This document shows positions 19,146 through 27,063 of a stretch of 64,000 bases of DNA, piece by piece. The notes under the pieces are model-generated. The model did no database searches and had not been told where the DNA came from. It worked only from the letters and a program-made list of their open reading frames with translations. This DNA comes from Bifidobacterium miconis. Lineage in GTDB: Bacteria; Actinomycetota; Actinomycetes; Actinomycetales; Bifidobacteriaceae. Each line of letters begins with the position of its first letter. The stretch's first letter is position 1. Both the position numbers and the translations under genes were made by a program. The stretch covers positions 1 through 64,000 of the forward strand of contig NZ_JAHBBH010000003.1 of NCBI RefSeq assembly GCF_019331735.1. The letters are read 5' to 3'.

Positions 19146-19799
19146 ATGGCAAACAACGGCAGAAGCATTCTGGTCGTCGGACTGGGCCGTTTCGTCAGCG
19201 CGGTGGCGACCACGCTGGACGCGATGGGCCAGGACGTGCTCGCCGTCGACCGCGACGCGGAACTCGTGAACCGCTGGTCGTCGCAGATCCCGACCGTGCA
19301 GGCCGACATGACGGACGTGCTCGCGCTCGAGCAGCTCAACGCATCCGACTTCAACACGGCGATCGTCGCGATCGGCGACAGCGTCGAGGCGTCGGTCATC
19401 ACGACCGGCAACCTGCTGGACGCCGGCATTTCGGACATCTGGGCGAAGTCGGTGTCGAAGGAGCACGCGCGCATCCTGCAGCGCATCGGCGCGCGGCACA
19501 TCATCAACGCGGAGACGGACGCGGGCAAGCGCGTCGGCCATCTCGTGTCCGGCAACTATCTCGACTACATCGAAATCGAGGGCGCGCACACGGTCGTCAA
19601 GATCCACACTCCCCCGCACGTGGTCGGCTACAGCATCGAGGACGCGAAGGTGCACGAGCGCTACGGCATCACCGTGGTCGGCATCAAGTCGCCCGGCAAG
19701 GAGTTCCAGTACGGTTCCAAGGAGCTCGTCATGCACCGCAACGACGAACTCATCATCATGGGCAAGGAAGACCAGATCGACAAGTTCATACAAGGCTGA
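19146..19799 (+). CDS. trkA: TrkA/KtrA-type potassium channel regulatory subunit
   Basis: A 217-aa cytoplasmic RCK protein. The N-terminal Rossmann domain begins 'ILVVGLGRFVSAVATTL' (nucleotide-binding GxGxxG, with Arg in place of the usual middle residues) and continues to about residue 130. A TrkA-C domain follows ('GYSIEDAKVHERYGITVVGIK...LIIMGKEDQIDKF'). It binds NAD(H) or ATP/ADP and, in some relatives, c-di-AMP, to gate TrkH. GGAG is placed well before the ATG. The two genes form an operon. Confidence 0.93.
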   Translation: MANNGRSILVVGLGRFVSAVATTLDAMGQDVLAVDRDAELVNRWSSQIPTVQADMTDVLALEQLNASDFNTAIVAIGDSVEASVITTGNLLDAGISDIWAKSVSKEHARILQRIGARHIINAETDAGKRVGHLVSGNYLDYIEIEGAHTVVKIHTPPHVVGYSIEDAKVHERYGITVVGIKSPGKEFQYGSKELVMHRNDELIIMGKEDQIDKFIQG

Positions 19800-19806
19800 G
19801 CCGTAC

Positions 19807-20598
19807 TCAGGCCCGCGCGTACAACAGATACTCCGCGTTGCCGTGCGTGCCTTCGATCGGCGAGTCGGCGGTCGCGATCACATGCAGCCCGTGTTCGCCC
19901 GCGCATGCGACGATGTCGCGCAGCGCGCGTTCACGCAACGCAGGATCCTCGACGATGCCGTTCTTGCCGAGTCCCGCGCGTCCGACCTCGAACTGCGGTT
20001 TGACGAGCAGCACGATGTGCGCGCCGGGCGCGGCGATGCGCGCGATGACGGGGATCACGTACGTGAGCGAGATGAACGACACGTCGGAGACGATCATCTC
20101 CGGCCGGTACGGCAGACTGTCGGCGGTCACGTCGCGGATGTTGACGCCGTCCATGCGGATGACACGCGAGTCGTCGGCGATGCGCGCGTCGAGCTGGTCG
20201 TGGCCGACGTCGAGCGCGATGACCCGCGCGGCTCCTCGCCGCAACAATACTTGCGTGAATCCGCCGGTCGACGCGCCGATGTCGAGGCAGCGCAGACCGT
20301 CCGGCGAGGGCAGTCCGACGCGCGGATCGTCGCCGTCGACGCCCGGCCGCAGGTTCGCGAGCGCACCGATGGCGCCGGTGCGGAACAGGTCGAACGCGCC
20401 GACGAGCTTGTACGCGCCGCGCGAGACGTAGTCGTCGCCCTTGTCGACGCTGATGGCGGACACGTCGGACACGTTCATGGCCGGCTTGGTCGCCGGCTTG
20501 CCGTCGACGACGACGCGCCCGGCCTTGATGAGCCGTTGCGCTTTGGACCGGCTGTCGACGAGGCCGAGGTCCACGAGCAGTGAGTCGAGCCGTTGCAT
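19807..20598 (-). CDS. tlyA: TlyA family rRNA (cytidine-2'-O)-methyltransferase
   Basis: A 263-aa protein with an N-terminal S4 RNA-binding domain (MQRLDSLLVDLGLVDSRSKA..., residues 1-60) and an FtsJ-like SAM methyltransferase domain. The SAM site is 'CLDIGASTGGFTQVLLRRGA', with 'VIALDVGHDQLDARI' and 'MIVSDVSFISLTYVIP' following. TlyA methylates 16S and 23S rRNA and is linked to capreomycin sensitivity; homologues are often labelled hemolysins. It starts 2 bases after the stop of the 51-aa ORF. Confidence 0.94.
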   Translation of the reverse strand: MQRLDSLLVDLGLVDSRSKAQRLIKAGRVVVDGKPATKPAMNVSDVSAISVDKGDDYVSRGAYKLVGAFDLFRTGAIGALANLRPGVDGDDPRVGLPSPDGLRCLDIGASTGGFTQVLLRRGAARVIALDVGHDQLDARIADDSRVIRMDGVNIRDVTADSLPYRPEMIVSDVSFISLTYVIPVIARIAAPGAHIVLLVKPQFEVGRAGLGKNGIVEDPALRERALRDIVACAGEHGLHVIATADSPIEGTHGNAEYLLYARA

Positions 20599-20599
20599 G

Positions 20600-20755
20600 T
20601 CAGCGGCTTTCGTCGAGTTCGTGCGCGAGCCGGTCGAGCGCGCTGCGGAACGCGGCGATGCGCTGGTCGTCGTCCATCCGATCGAGTTCGGCGAGTTCGG
20701 GGAAACGTTGCGTCAGTTCGTCCGTTCGCGCCGGTTCGGTCGTTGCGTCGGTCAT
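20600..20755 (-). CDS. Small acidic protein (51 aa) upstream of tlyA
   Basis: A 51-codon frame beginning MTDATTEPARTDELTQRF and ending LAHELDESR. It has AGGAG six bases before its ATG and its TGA is 1 base before the tlyA ATG. Codon third positions are GC-rich. The sequence is acidic and predicted helical with no cysteine, signal or membrane segment. Position and coupling make it a probable real gene; function unknown. Short acidic proteins of this type often stand before tlyA in actinobacteria, which is recollection rather than something shown here. Confidence 0.7.
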   Translation of the reverse strand: MTDATTEPARTDELTQRFPELAELDRMDDDQRIAAFRSALDRLAHELDESR

Positions 20756-20777
20756 GGAAACTCCTTTGAGATGACAA

Positions 20778-20801
20778 GAGCCCCCTCGATGCAGGGGGCT
20801 C
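20778..20801 (-). terminator. Stem-loop after the NagD-type HAD gene
   Basis: Perfect 9-bp stem GAGCCCCCT / AGGGGGCTC with a 6-nt loop, 22 bp after the HAD stop. The following minus-strand bases TTGTC are only weakly T-rich. Confidence 0.65.
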
Positions 20802-20822
20802 GTCAGTCGTGCGATGGTGTCG

Positions 20823-21857
20823 TTACAGCGCGAACTGCGGCAGGTCGACCGCCGTCGGGTCGCCGCCGCGGTCGGCGTAGTCCCACATGGCGTTGCAGGC
20901 CGCGCGCAGCGCGTTGAGGTCGGTCGCGTCGCTGACGGTCAGCGTGCCGGCCGTCTCGTCGAGCGTGGCCGTGGCGTTGCCGCAGACCCACGTCGATCCG
21001 TCGTCGCTGCGCGTCGCCGCGGGCTGCGCTTCGAGCAGTCCGCGCAGGTCCTTGACGATGTACGTCGGACGCAGGTGCGCGGGCGCGAGCATGAGCTCAT
21101 GCGGATTGGTGACGCCGGTGAGCACGGCCAGCGCATCGTAGCCGCCGCGCGTGCCCGCTTCGATGTCGGTGTCGAGCCGGTCGCCGATCGCCAGGCACAG
21201 ATCCTTGGCGACGGGCTCTTCGCCGTCGCCGGCCGCGAGCAGTCGCGCCTCGTCGTACATGGCGGATTCGGGCTTGCCTGCGGAGGCGACCGGTTCGACG
21301 CCGGTCGCGTTGATGACGGCCTGGATCATCGAACCGCAACCCGGCGCGATGCCGAGCTCGCGCGGGATCGTCAGATCGCGGTTGGTGACGAGATACATCG
21401 CCCCGCGCTCCACCGCGAACGACACGTTGGCCATTTCCTGCCAGGTCATCTGCGGATACCATCCCTGGATGACGGCGACCGGATCGTCCTCCGGCCCGTC
21501 GGCGAGGGTCAGCCCCTGCGAGGCGACTTCCTCGCGCAGGTGTTCGGCGCCCAGCACCAGCACCTTGGATCCGGCCGGCACGTGACGGGCGACCATGCGC
21601 GCGGCCACCACCGAGGAGGTGATGACCTGATGCGGTTCGACGTCGAGGTCGAAGCCGCGCAGCTGGTCGGCGACCACGCGTTGGAAGCGCGAGGAGTTGT
21701 TGGTCGTGTATTCGATCGCCATGCCGAGCTGCTCGGCGCCGCGGATCGACTCGGCGGCGTATTCGACCGGGTTCTTGCCCCGGTACACCACGCCGTCGAG
21801 GTCGAGCAGCGCCAAGCGGTACGTTTCGGCGATCGACTTGTCCGTGGACTTGAGCAT
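20823..21857 (-). CDS. HAD-IIA family phosphatase (NagD-like)
   Basis: A 344-aa HAD hydrolase of the NagD/PGP/pyridoxal-phosphatase group. Motif I is 'LALLDLDGVVYRGKNPVE' near residue 17; the C2 cap follows; 'IEYTTNNSSR' carries motif II, 'GKPESAMYDEAR' the motif III lysine, and 'CLAIGDRLDTDIEAGTRGGYDALAVLTG' motif IV. It probably removes phosphate from a small metabolite, exact substrate unknown. A GTG at 21869 overlaps the upstream TGA and is an alternative start; neither start has a strong ribosome-binding site, which suggests translational coupling to the TPR gene. Confidence 0.88.
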   Translation of the reverse strand: MLKSTDKSIAETYRLALLDLDGVVYRGKNPVEYAAESIRGAEQLGMAIEYTTNNSSRFQRVVADQLRGFDLDVEPHQVITSSVVAARMVARHVPAGSKVLVLGAEHLREEVASQGLTLADGPEDDPVAVIQGWYPQMTWQEMANVSFAVERGAMYLVTNRDLTIPRELGIAPGCGSMIQAVINATGVEPVASAGKPESAMYDEARLLAAGDGEEPVAKDLCLAIGDRLDTDIEAGTRGGYDALAVLTGVTNPHELMLAPAHLRPTYIVKDLRGLLEAQPAATRSDDGSTWVCGNATATLDETAGTLTVSDATDLNALRAACNAMWDYADRGGDPTAVDLPQFAL

Positions 21858-21865
21858 GGCCCGCG

Positions 21866-23911
21866 TCACTCCGCGTCTGCCGCGTCCGCGGACTCGTCCG
21901 CGGCGTCGTCGGCGTCCGCCGCGTCGTCGATGCCCGTCTCGGGCTCGGCGTTCGCGTCGGAGCCGGCCTCGGCCTCTTCGGCCGGCAGCGTGGACTCGTC
22001 GTCCGCGGCGGCGGAAGCCTGATCGGCGTGCGCATCGTCGTCGCCGTCGGCCGCGGTCTCGTCCATGCCGGCAACTTCCTTCACGGCTTCCGCATCGTCG
22101 GCGTCCGCCGCGGCATCCGCGGACTCGTCGCCGTCCTCGTCGGACGCGTCGGAACCGTCCTCGTCGTCATCGTCGGCCGGCGCGTACTGCGCGTCGTCCT
22201 CGCTGATGCCGAGCATGTCGAGTTCGTCGTCGCTGAAGCGTTCGAGATCGTGGTCGATGACCATGTCGTCCGGATCGACGTCCTGGTCGGCGTACTGCAG
22301 TTCGAGCTTGTCGAGCAGCGGGTCGAGATCGGCAGCCTCCTCGCCTCGGCCGGCCTCCTCGAGGAAGTACTGCTCGGCCTGGATGGCGCGCATGCGGTAC
22401 TCGCCCGGCAGTCCCTTGGAACGGCCGATCGTGTGCACGATCTCGATGGCCTTGTCCATCTGGTTCAGGTCCGCGAGAGCGCCGGCGTACACGAGGAACA
22501 TTTCGACCTTGGACTCGCCGCGCAGCTGCTTGCCCTCGTCGGACGTGGCCACTTCGATGGCCTTCTTCGGGTTGCCGGTGCCGCGTTCGCAGTCGGCGAT
22601 GAACGGCAGGTAGTCGAGGAAGCCGTTCATGCGGTAGGCGGTGCGGAACTCCTTGAGCGCGAGCTTGTAGTCGCCCTGACGGTAGGCCACGAACGCGAGG
22701 GTTTCGCGCGCGAAGTCGATGCGGGACGCCTGGCGGGCCACCCACTTGGCGTGCGCGAGCGCGTTCTGCGGATCGGACTCCTCGAGCGCGTAGGCGGCGA
22801 GGATGTGCAGGCCGATGTTTTCGGCGTGCTCCTTGGACAGGCCGCGCAGGCGTTCACGCTCATCGGTGGAGAGCATCGACCATTCCATGCCCTTCGGCAT
22901 CTTCGGCTCGTCGGGGCGGCGCGCGGTGTACGGGTTCTGCGACGGGAAGCTCATCGTGCCGTCGGAGTTGCGGCGCGGGCCGCGCTCCATGTACTCGCGG
23001 CGCTTGGTCTCGCGGTACTCGCGCTTCTCCTCGGTGGTGAACTCGCGGCGCTCCGCGGCATCGCCCTGCGCGCGGGACTGTTCGCCGCGGAAGTCACGGC
23101 GATCGTTGCGCTCGTAACGCTCGCCGTCACGATGGAAGTCGCGACGATCATGATGATCGTTGTCGCGGCGGAACGGACGGCGCTCGCCGTCGTTGCGCTT
23201 GAAATCACGACGATCGCCGTCACGACGATCGTCACGACGGAAACCGCCCTCGCGACGGAATCCCCCACGCTCGCCGTCCTTGCGGAAGTCGCGACGGTCC
23301 TCGCCGTCGCGGCGGAAGGGGCGACGCTCGCCGTCACGCTGATAGCGCGGATTGTCGCCGCCCTGACGGCGATCGTCACGACGGAAACCGCGACGGTCGT
23401 CATTGCGGCGGAAACCGCCGTCACGGCGCTCGCCGTCACGGTGGAAGTCACGGCGGTCGCCGTCGTTGCGCTTGAAATCGCGGCGATCGCCGTCACGACG
23501 ATCGTCACGACGGAAATCACGGCGGTCGTCGTCGCGGCGGAAACCGCCCTCGCGACGGAATCCCCCGCGCTCGCCGTCCTTGCGGAACCCGCCCTTGTGG
23601 AAGCCACCCGACTTGCCGCCGCGGAAACCACCGCGCTCGCCGTCGTTGCGCTTGAAGTCGCGGCGTTCGCCGCCCTCGCGGTTGAAGTCGCGGCCTTCGC
23701 CGGCGCCCTCGCGATCGCGGCGGAAACCGCCGTCCTTGCGATAGCCGTCCTTATGGAAGCCGCCGGACTTGCCGCCCTTGTGGAAGCCGCCGCGGGAACC
23801 GCCGAAGGAACGGCCGCCGTTGCCGTGACCGTTGCCGCCGGAACGGCCGGAGCCGTAGGACTTGCGATTGCCGTAGGATTTGCCGCCCGAGCGGCCCTGT
23901 TCTTCTGCCAT
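21866..23911 (-). CDS. Arg/Asp/Gly-rich repeat protein with TPR region and acidic tail
   Basis: A 681-aa protein in three parts. Residues 1 to about 300 are an intrinsically disordered array of short units such as RRDFRRDDRRDGD, RGGFRREGGFRRDD and KSGGFHKGG, very rich in Arg, Asp, Gly, Phe and Lys. Residues about 330-560 form a helical region with TPR-like pairs ('ALAHAKWVARQASRIDFARE', 'YKLALKEFRTAYRMNGFLDYL'). The last 120 residues are almost all Asp, Glu, Ala and Ser. RGG/RDD arrays are typical of RNA-binding proteins, so an RNA or ribosome role is an inference. The DNA of the first part is a near-tandem repeat. AGGA precedes the ATG at 23911; it follows tyrS after a terminator. Confidence 0.85.
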   Translation of the reverse strand: MAEEQGRSGGKSYGNRKSYGSGRSGGNGHGNGGRSFGGSRGGFHKGGKSGGFHKDGYRKDGGFRRDREGAGEGRDFNREGGERRDFKRNDGERGGFRGGKSGGFHKGGFRKDGERGGFRREGGFRRDDDRRDFRRDDRRDGDRRDFKRNDGDRRDFHRDGERRDGGFRRNDDRRGFRRDDRRQGGDNPRYQRDGERRPFRRDGEDRRDFRKDGERGGFRREGGFRRDDRRDGDRRDFKRNDGERRPFRRDNDHHDRRDFHRDGERYERNDRRDFRGEQSRAQGDAAERREFTTEEKREYRETKRREYMERGPRRNSDGTMSFPSQNPYTARRPDEPKMPKGMEWSMLSTDERERLRGLSKEHAENIGLHILAAYALEESDPQNALAHAKWVARQASRIDFARETLAFVAYRQGDYKLALKEFRTAYRMNGFLDYLPFIADCERGTGNPKKAIEVATSDEGKQLRGESKVEMFLVYAGALADLNQMDKAIEIVHTIGRSKGLPGEYRMRAIQAEQYFLEEAGRGEEAADLDPLLDKLELQYADQDVDPDDMVIDHDLERFSDDELDMLGISEDDAQYAPADDDDEDGSDASDEDGDESADAAADADDAEAVKEVAGMDETAADGDDDAHADQASAAADDESTLPAEEAEAGSDANAEPETGIDDAADADDAADESADAADAE
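23090..23750 (-). repeat. Coding tandem repeats inside the Arg/Asp/Gly-rich gene
   Basis: Units based on CGTCACGACG, GGAAACCGCC and CTCGCCGTC recur with small changes across about 650 bp. They encode the disordered N-terminus of the protein at 21866-23911. Because units are nearly identical at the DNA level, the array is prone to length change by slippage or recombination. Confidence 0.75.
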
Positions 23912-23931
23912 TGATGTCCTTCACTGACGCG

Positions 23932-23957
23932 CTCGGCTCCCCTTGCGAGGAGCCGAG
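23932..23957 (-). terminator. Stem-loop after tyrS
   Basis: Perfect 9-bp stem CTCGGCTCC / GGAGCCGAG with an 8-nt loop, between the tyrS stop and the start of the repeat-protein gene. No strong T-run follows. Confidence 0.6.
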
Positions 23958-23988
23958 GTTATTGACTACTTACTTGCTCTTGGTGAAA

Positions 23989-25311
23989 TCAGTGCTTTTC
24001 GACCGCACCGAGGGCCTTCTTGCCGCGGCGGATCAGCGCGAAGCGACCGTGCAGGAAGTCGGCGTCGCCGAGTGTCTGCTCCTCGTCCTCCACGCGGTTG
24101 TTGTTGAGGTACACGCCGCCGGACTTGACCGCGCGACGCGCCTCGGAAATCGACTTGAACAGTCCGGCCTTCACGCCGGCCTCGACCACGCGGTCACCGG
24201 CGGCCACGGCCGCGAACGCCTTGACGCCGTCCTCGCCTTCGACCTTGAGCCCGTCGATCGCGGCCTCGAGCGTGCCCTCGTCGATCGTGCCGAGGTCGCC
24301 GCCGCGGCCGAACAGCGCGGCCGACGCGTCGATCGCGGCCTGCGTCGCGGCCTCGCCGTGCACAAAGCTCGTGACCTCCCAGGCCAGCGTCCGCTGCGCC
24401 TCGCGGGCGCCCGGATTGGTCTTGGACTCCTCCACCAGACGTTCGATCTCGGCCTTCGGCAGGAACGTGAACGCCTTGAGCAGGCCTTCCATCTCCACGT
24501 CGGGGCGGTTGAACCAGAACTGGTAGAACTTGTAGGGGCTAAGCATGGTACCGTCGAGCCAGACGGCGTTGCCCTCGGACTTGCCGAACTTCTTGCCGCT
24601 CGCGTCGGTGATGATCGGGCTGGTGAACACGTTCACCGTGGCGCCGCGCACCTTGCGGATCAGGTCCATGCCGGAGGTGAGGTTGCCCCACTGGTCGGAA
24701 CCGCCGATTTCCAGCGTGCAGCCGTACTCGTCGAACAGGTGCAGGAAGTCGTTGCCCTGCAGCACCTGATAGCTGAACTCGGTGAAGGAGATGCCCTCCT
24801 CGGAGTTGAGGCGGCGGGCGACCGTGTCCTTGGCGAGCATGGTGCCGAGGCGGAAGTTCTTGCCGACGTCGCGCAGGAAGTCAATGACGGACATCTGCGC
24901 GGTCCAGTCGTAGTTGGAGACGAAGCGCACCGGGTTGTCGCCGGTCGTTTCGAGGATGCCGCCGATCTGGTTCTTGAGGCGCTCGGCCCAGCCGGCCACG
25001 ACGTCCTTCGGGTTGAGCGTGCGCTCGCCCGACTGGCGCGGGTCGCCGATCAGGCCGGTCGCGCCGCCGACGAGGGCGATCGGATGATGGCCGGCCGCCT
25101 GCAGGTGGCGCATGTTGATGAGCTGGACGAGGTTGCCGATGTGCAGGGACGCGGCGGTCGGATCGAACCCGCAATAATAGGTGACCGGCTCCCCATTCAG
25201 CGCTTCGGCGAGCTGATCGCGGTCGGTGGACTGCGAGATCAACCCGCGCCATTCCAGTTCATCGAGGACGGAGTCGAATCCGGCCTCCTTGAAATCGATG
25301 ACGTGAGCCAT
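23989..25311 (-). CDS. tyrS: Tyrosyl-tRNA synthetase
   Basis: A 440-aa class I aminoacyl-tRNA synthetase. The HIGH-type motif is '[23 protein letters not shown]' and the KMSKS-type motif is '[14 protein letters not shown]'. The tyrosine/anticodon modules follow and the C-terminal S4 domain is present ('[32 protein letters not shown]'). Length fits the bacterial TyrRS family. AGGGAGA lies upstream of the ATG at 25311. No T-box leader is visible in the short upstream region. Confidence 0.97.
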   Translation of the reverse strand: MAHVIDFKEAGFDSVLDELEWRGLISQSTDRDQLAEALNGEPVTYYCGFDPTAASLHIGNLVQLINMRHLQAAGHHPIALVGGATGLIGDPRQSGERTLNPKDVVAGWAERLKNQIGGILETTGDNPVRFVSNYDWTAQMSVIDFLRDVGKNFRLGTMLAKDTVARRLNSEEGISFTEFSYQVLQGNDFLHLFDEYGCTLEIGGSDQWGNLTSGMDLIRKVRGATVNVFTSPIITDASGKKFGKSEGNAVWLDGTMLSPYKFYQFWFNRPDVEMEGLLKAFTFLPKAEIERLVEESKTNPGAREAQRTLAWEVTSFVHGEAATQAAIDASAALFGRGGDLGTIDEGTLEAAIDGLKVEGEDGVKAFAAVAAGDRVVEAGVKAGLFKSISEARRAVKSGGVYLNNNRVEDEEQTLGDADFLHGRFALIRRGKKALGAVEKH

Positions 25312-25390
25312 AACTGTGGTGTCTCCCTATCAAATTGTGGGTTTTATGCGCCTATCAGTCTCGCAGAACAGGCCGACAGGCGGGACGCCG

Positions 25391-25408
25391 GCCCGGCTGC
25401 GGCCGGGC
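25391..25408 (-). terminator. Short GC hairpin after the CmpB-type gene
   Basis: Stem GCCCGGC / GCCGGGC with a TGCG tetraloop, 18 bp downstream of the stop. No T-run, so only a candidate terminator. Confidence 0.4.
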
Positions 25409-25425
25409 GACGGACCGGCTTCGTC

Positions 25426-26310
25426 TCACCGGCGTCCGCCGCGGAGCTTCTCGAACGCGTCGCGCAGCTGCTGGAGCGCCTCGTTGTTGCGTTCGGCGCG
25501 CAGACGCGGGAACGACGCGATCATGCGCCGCTGCTGCCGGTTGAACACGGAATCGGCCGTTTCCCTGATCTTGAGCATGAGTTCGGTCGACATCTCGCGG
25601 CCGGACTGCAACGGTCCGCTCATCGCGTCGGCCGCGCCGCCGACCATGTCGCTCACCTTGTCGCCGACCAGGCCGCCGACTTTGCCGGTCATGCGGTCGG
25701 ACGCGCTGCCCACCGCGTCGACCGCGTCCCCGACCCTCTCGCGCATCGCGTCGCCGTACTTGGCGACCATCGCAGACAGCTGGTCGAGGCTCTGCTCGAA
25801 GTTGACGATGCCGGCCACGGTCACGGCCGTGTCGATCACGACCAACACCAGGCAGACGAAACTCACCCAGTGGATCACGGGCAGCGGCACCATACCGGTC
25901 ACACGCGCGACCCACGGCTGCACGCCGTCGACGATCGCCACGCCGCCGATGCCGAACACGATCGCGCCGAGCAGGCAGATGCGGCCGTTGAGGTTGAATC
26001 GGAAATGCGAATAGTCCCACCATCGCGCGTGGAACAGCCGCTCCATGCCCCACGAGGTCGCGTATTCAAGCACGCATGCGCCCAGCGCGGAGACGACGAA
26101 CAGCACCGCGGGATTGCGGATGGCGCCCAGCAGTTCGACCGCCATCACCGCGCCCGTGCCGTAGATCGGGCACAGCGGGCCGTTGAGGAACCCGCGGTTG
26201 ACGGGACGGCGTTCCTGCACGGACACGAGAATCGACTCGTACACCCAGCCGCAGAAGCTGTAAAACAGGAACCAGAGGAACACGTATTCAAGGTGGAGCG
26301 TCATCGTCAT
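25426..26310 (-). CDS. CmpB/DUF1113-type integral membrane protein
   Basis: A 294-aa protein whose first 170 residues match the family labelled 'putative ABC transporter permease' (ABC_trans_CmpB). It has about five hydrophobic segments and the hallmarks 'FYSFCGWVYES', 'RGFLNGPLCPIYGTG' and 'WWDYSHFRFNLNGRICL'. The remaining 120 residues are soluble, helical and charged ('SLDQLSAMVAKYGDAMRERVGDAVDAVG'), possibly an amphipathic coiled coil. No ATPase partner is encoded nearby, so a transport role is not supported here. Its ATG overlaps the upstream HD-domain stop (TGATG), so the two are coupled. Confidence 0.82.
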   Translation of the reverse strand: MTMTLHLEYVFLWFLFYSFCGWVYESILVSVQERRPVNRGFLNGPLCPIYGTGAVMAVELLGAIRNPAVLFVVSALGACVLEYATSWGMERLFHARWWDYSHFRFNLNGRICLLGAIVFGIGGVAIVDGVQPWVARVTGMVPLPVIHWVSFVCLVLVVIDTAVTVAGIVNFEQSLDQLSAMVAKYGDAMRERVGDAVDAVGSASDRMTGKVGGLVGDKVSDMVGGAADAMSGPLQSGREMSTELMLKIRETADSVFNRQQRRMIASFPRLRAERNNEALQQLRDAFEKLRGGRR

Positions 26311-26903
26311 CAGCCACGGCCTTCCGACGATGCCTGCGCGGCGTTGCGACGGGATTCGGCCTTCGCGGTTGCTGCGCCGCGGCCGCTTTCGGCCGCATAC
26401 GCCATGCGCACGCGCTGCGGCAATGCCGGCTTGTGGAACCGCTTGAGGCTGATCGTTTCGCGCGTGGCGCTCACCTTGTCGGCCATGGTGACGAGGTAGC
26501 CCTCGACGTAGCTGGGCGGCACGGGCGTCATCGGGAACATGTGGTGGGCGATGGAGTCGCGTTCGATCGCGTTGAGCTTGAAGTCGCGCAGGGCGTTGCG
26601 CAGGGCGGTCCGGCCGTGCGTGAAGCCGTGCAGGCGGTGGTCGCCGTTGTCCCAGTCGTGCCAGTCGTACAGGAAGTAGTCGTGCAGCAGTGCGGCGCGG
26701 ACGAGCGAGCGCAGATCGACGCGGTTCCACAGGTGCAGCCGGTCCGCGAACCAGACGGCGAGGCAGGCGACGCGGATGGAATGCGCGAACGTGGTGATGC
26801 AGCCGTGCTGGTAGCAGCCGCGTTCGATGTGCATGTGCTCGTGTTCGATGATGTCGTGCCCGTGCTCGTTGACGAGTGCTCGTATCTGGTTGCGTGTCAG
26901 CAC
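26310..26903 (-). CDS. HD-domain phosphohydrolase
   Basis: A 197-aa HD-superfamily protein. The metal-binding residues are recognisable as His in 'CITTFAHSIRVA', the HD doublet in 'RAALLHDYFLYDWHDW', further His in 'GFTHGRTAL' and 'IAHHMFPMTPVPPS', and Asp in 'LVTMADKVSATRETI'. This set is typical of phosphohydrolases acting on nucleotides or other phosphates. The GTG start at 26903 has AGGAG seven bases upstream. It is the first gene of a two-gene operon with the CmpB-type membrane protein, a pairing common in Firmicutes and bifidobacteria by recollection. Confidence 0.85.
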   Translation of the reverse strand: MLTRNQIRALVNEHGHDIIEHEHMHIERGCYQHGCITTFAHSIRVACLAVWFADRLHLWNRVDLRSLVRAALLHDYFLYDWHDWDNGDHRLHGFTHGRTALRNALRDFKLNAIERDSIAHHMFPMTPVPPSYVEGYLVTMADKVSATRETISLKRFHKPALPQRVRMAYAAESGRGAATAKAESRRNAAQASSEGRG

Positions 26904-26998
26904 CGCTGATCTCCTGCCGTCCGATGTTCGGTATCATTCTCGGGCCGCGTGTTCCACCGGCCCAGCTCATCGGGCACGATTGTATGACGTGCGGCCCA

Positions 26999-27018
26999 CC
27001 GACGGGTTCATCCGTCGG
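26999..27018 (-). terminator. Stem-loop after the rhodanese-TusA-DsrE gene
   Basis: Perfect 7-bp stem CCGACGG / CCGTCGG with a 6-nt loop, 46 bp downstream of the stop at 27064. Weak T content follows. Confidence 0.5.
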
Positions 27019-27063
27019 AATGAATCGACGTGGTCTCGTCGGCCGTGCGACCGATTCCTCCCG

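Noticed and set aside
23090..23750. Regular repeats suggesting a CRISPR array
   Set aside because: Units are short, vary in steps of three bases and keep an open reading frame encoding a low-complexity protein; no constant repeat with unique spacers and no cas genes.
22028..23914. Long plus-strand frame (628 codons) rich in Ala, Val and Thr opposite the Arg/Asp/Gly-rich gene
   Set aside because: It is the antisense of a GC-rich repetitive gene; its composition is what that repeat gives in another frame, and it has no recognisable domain.
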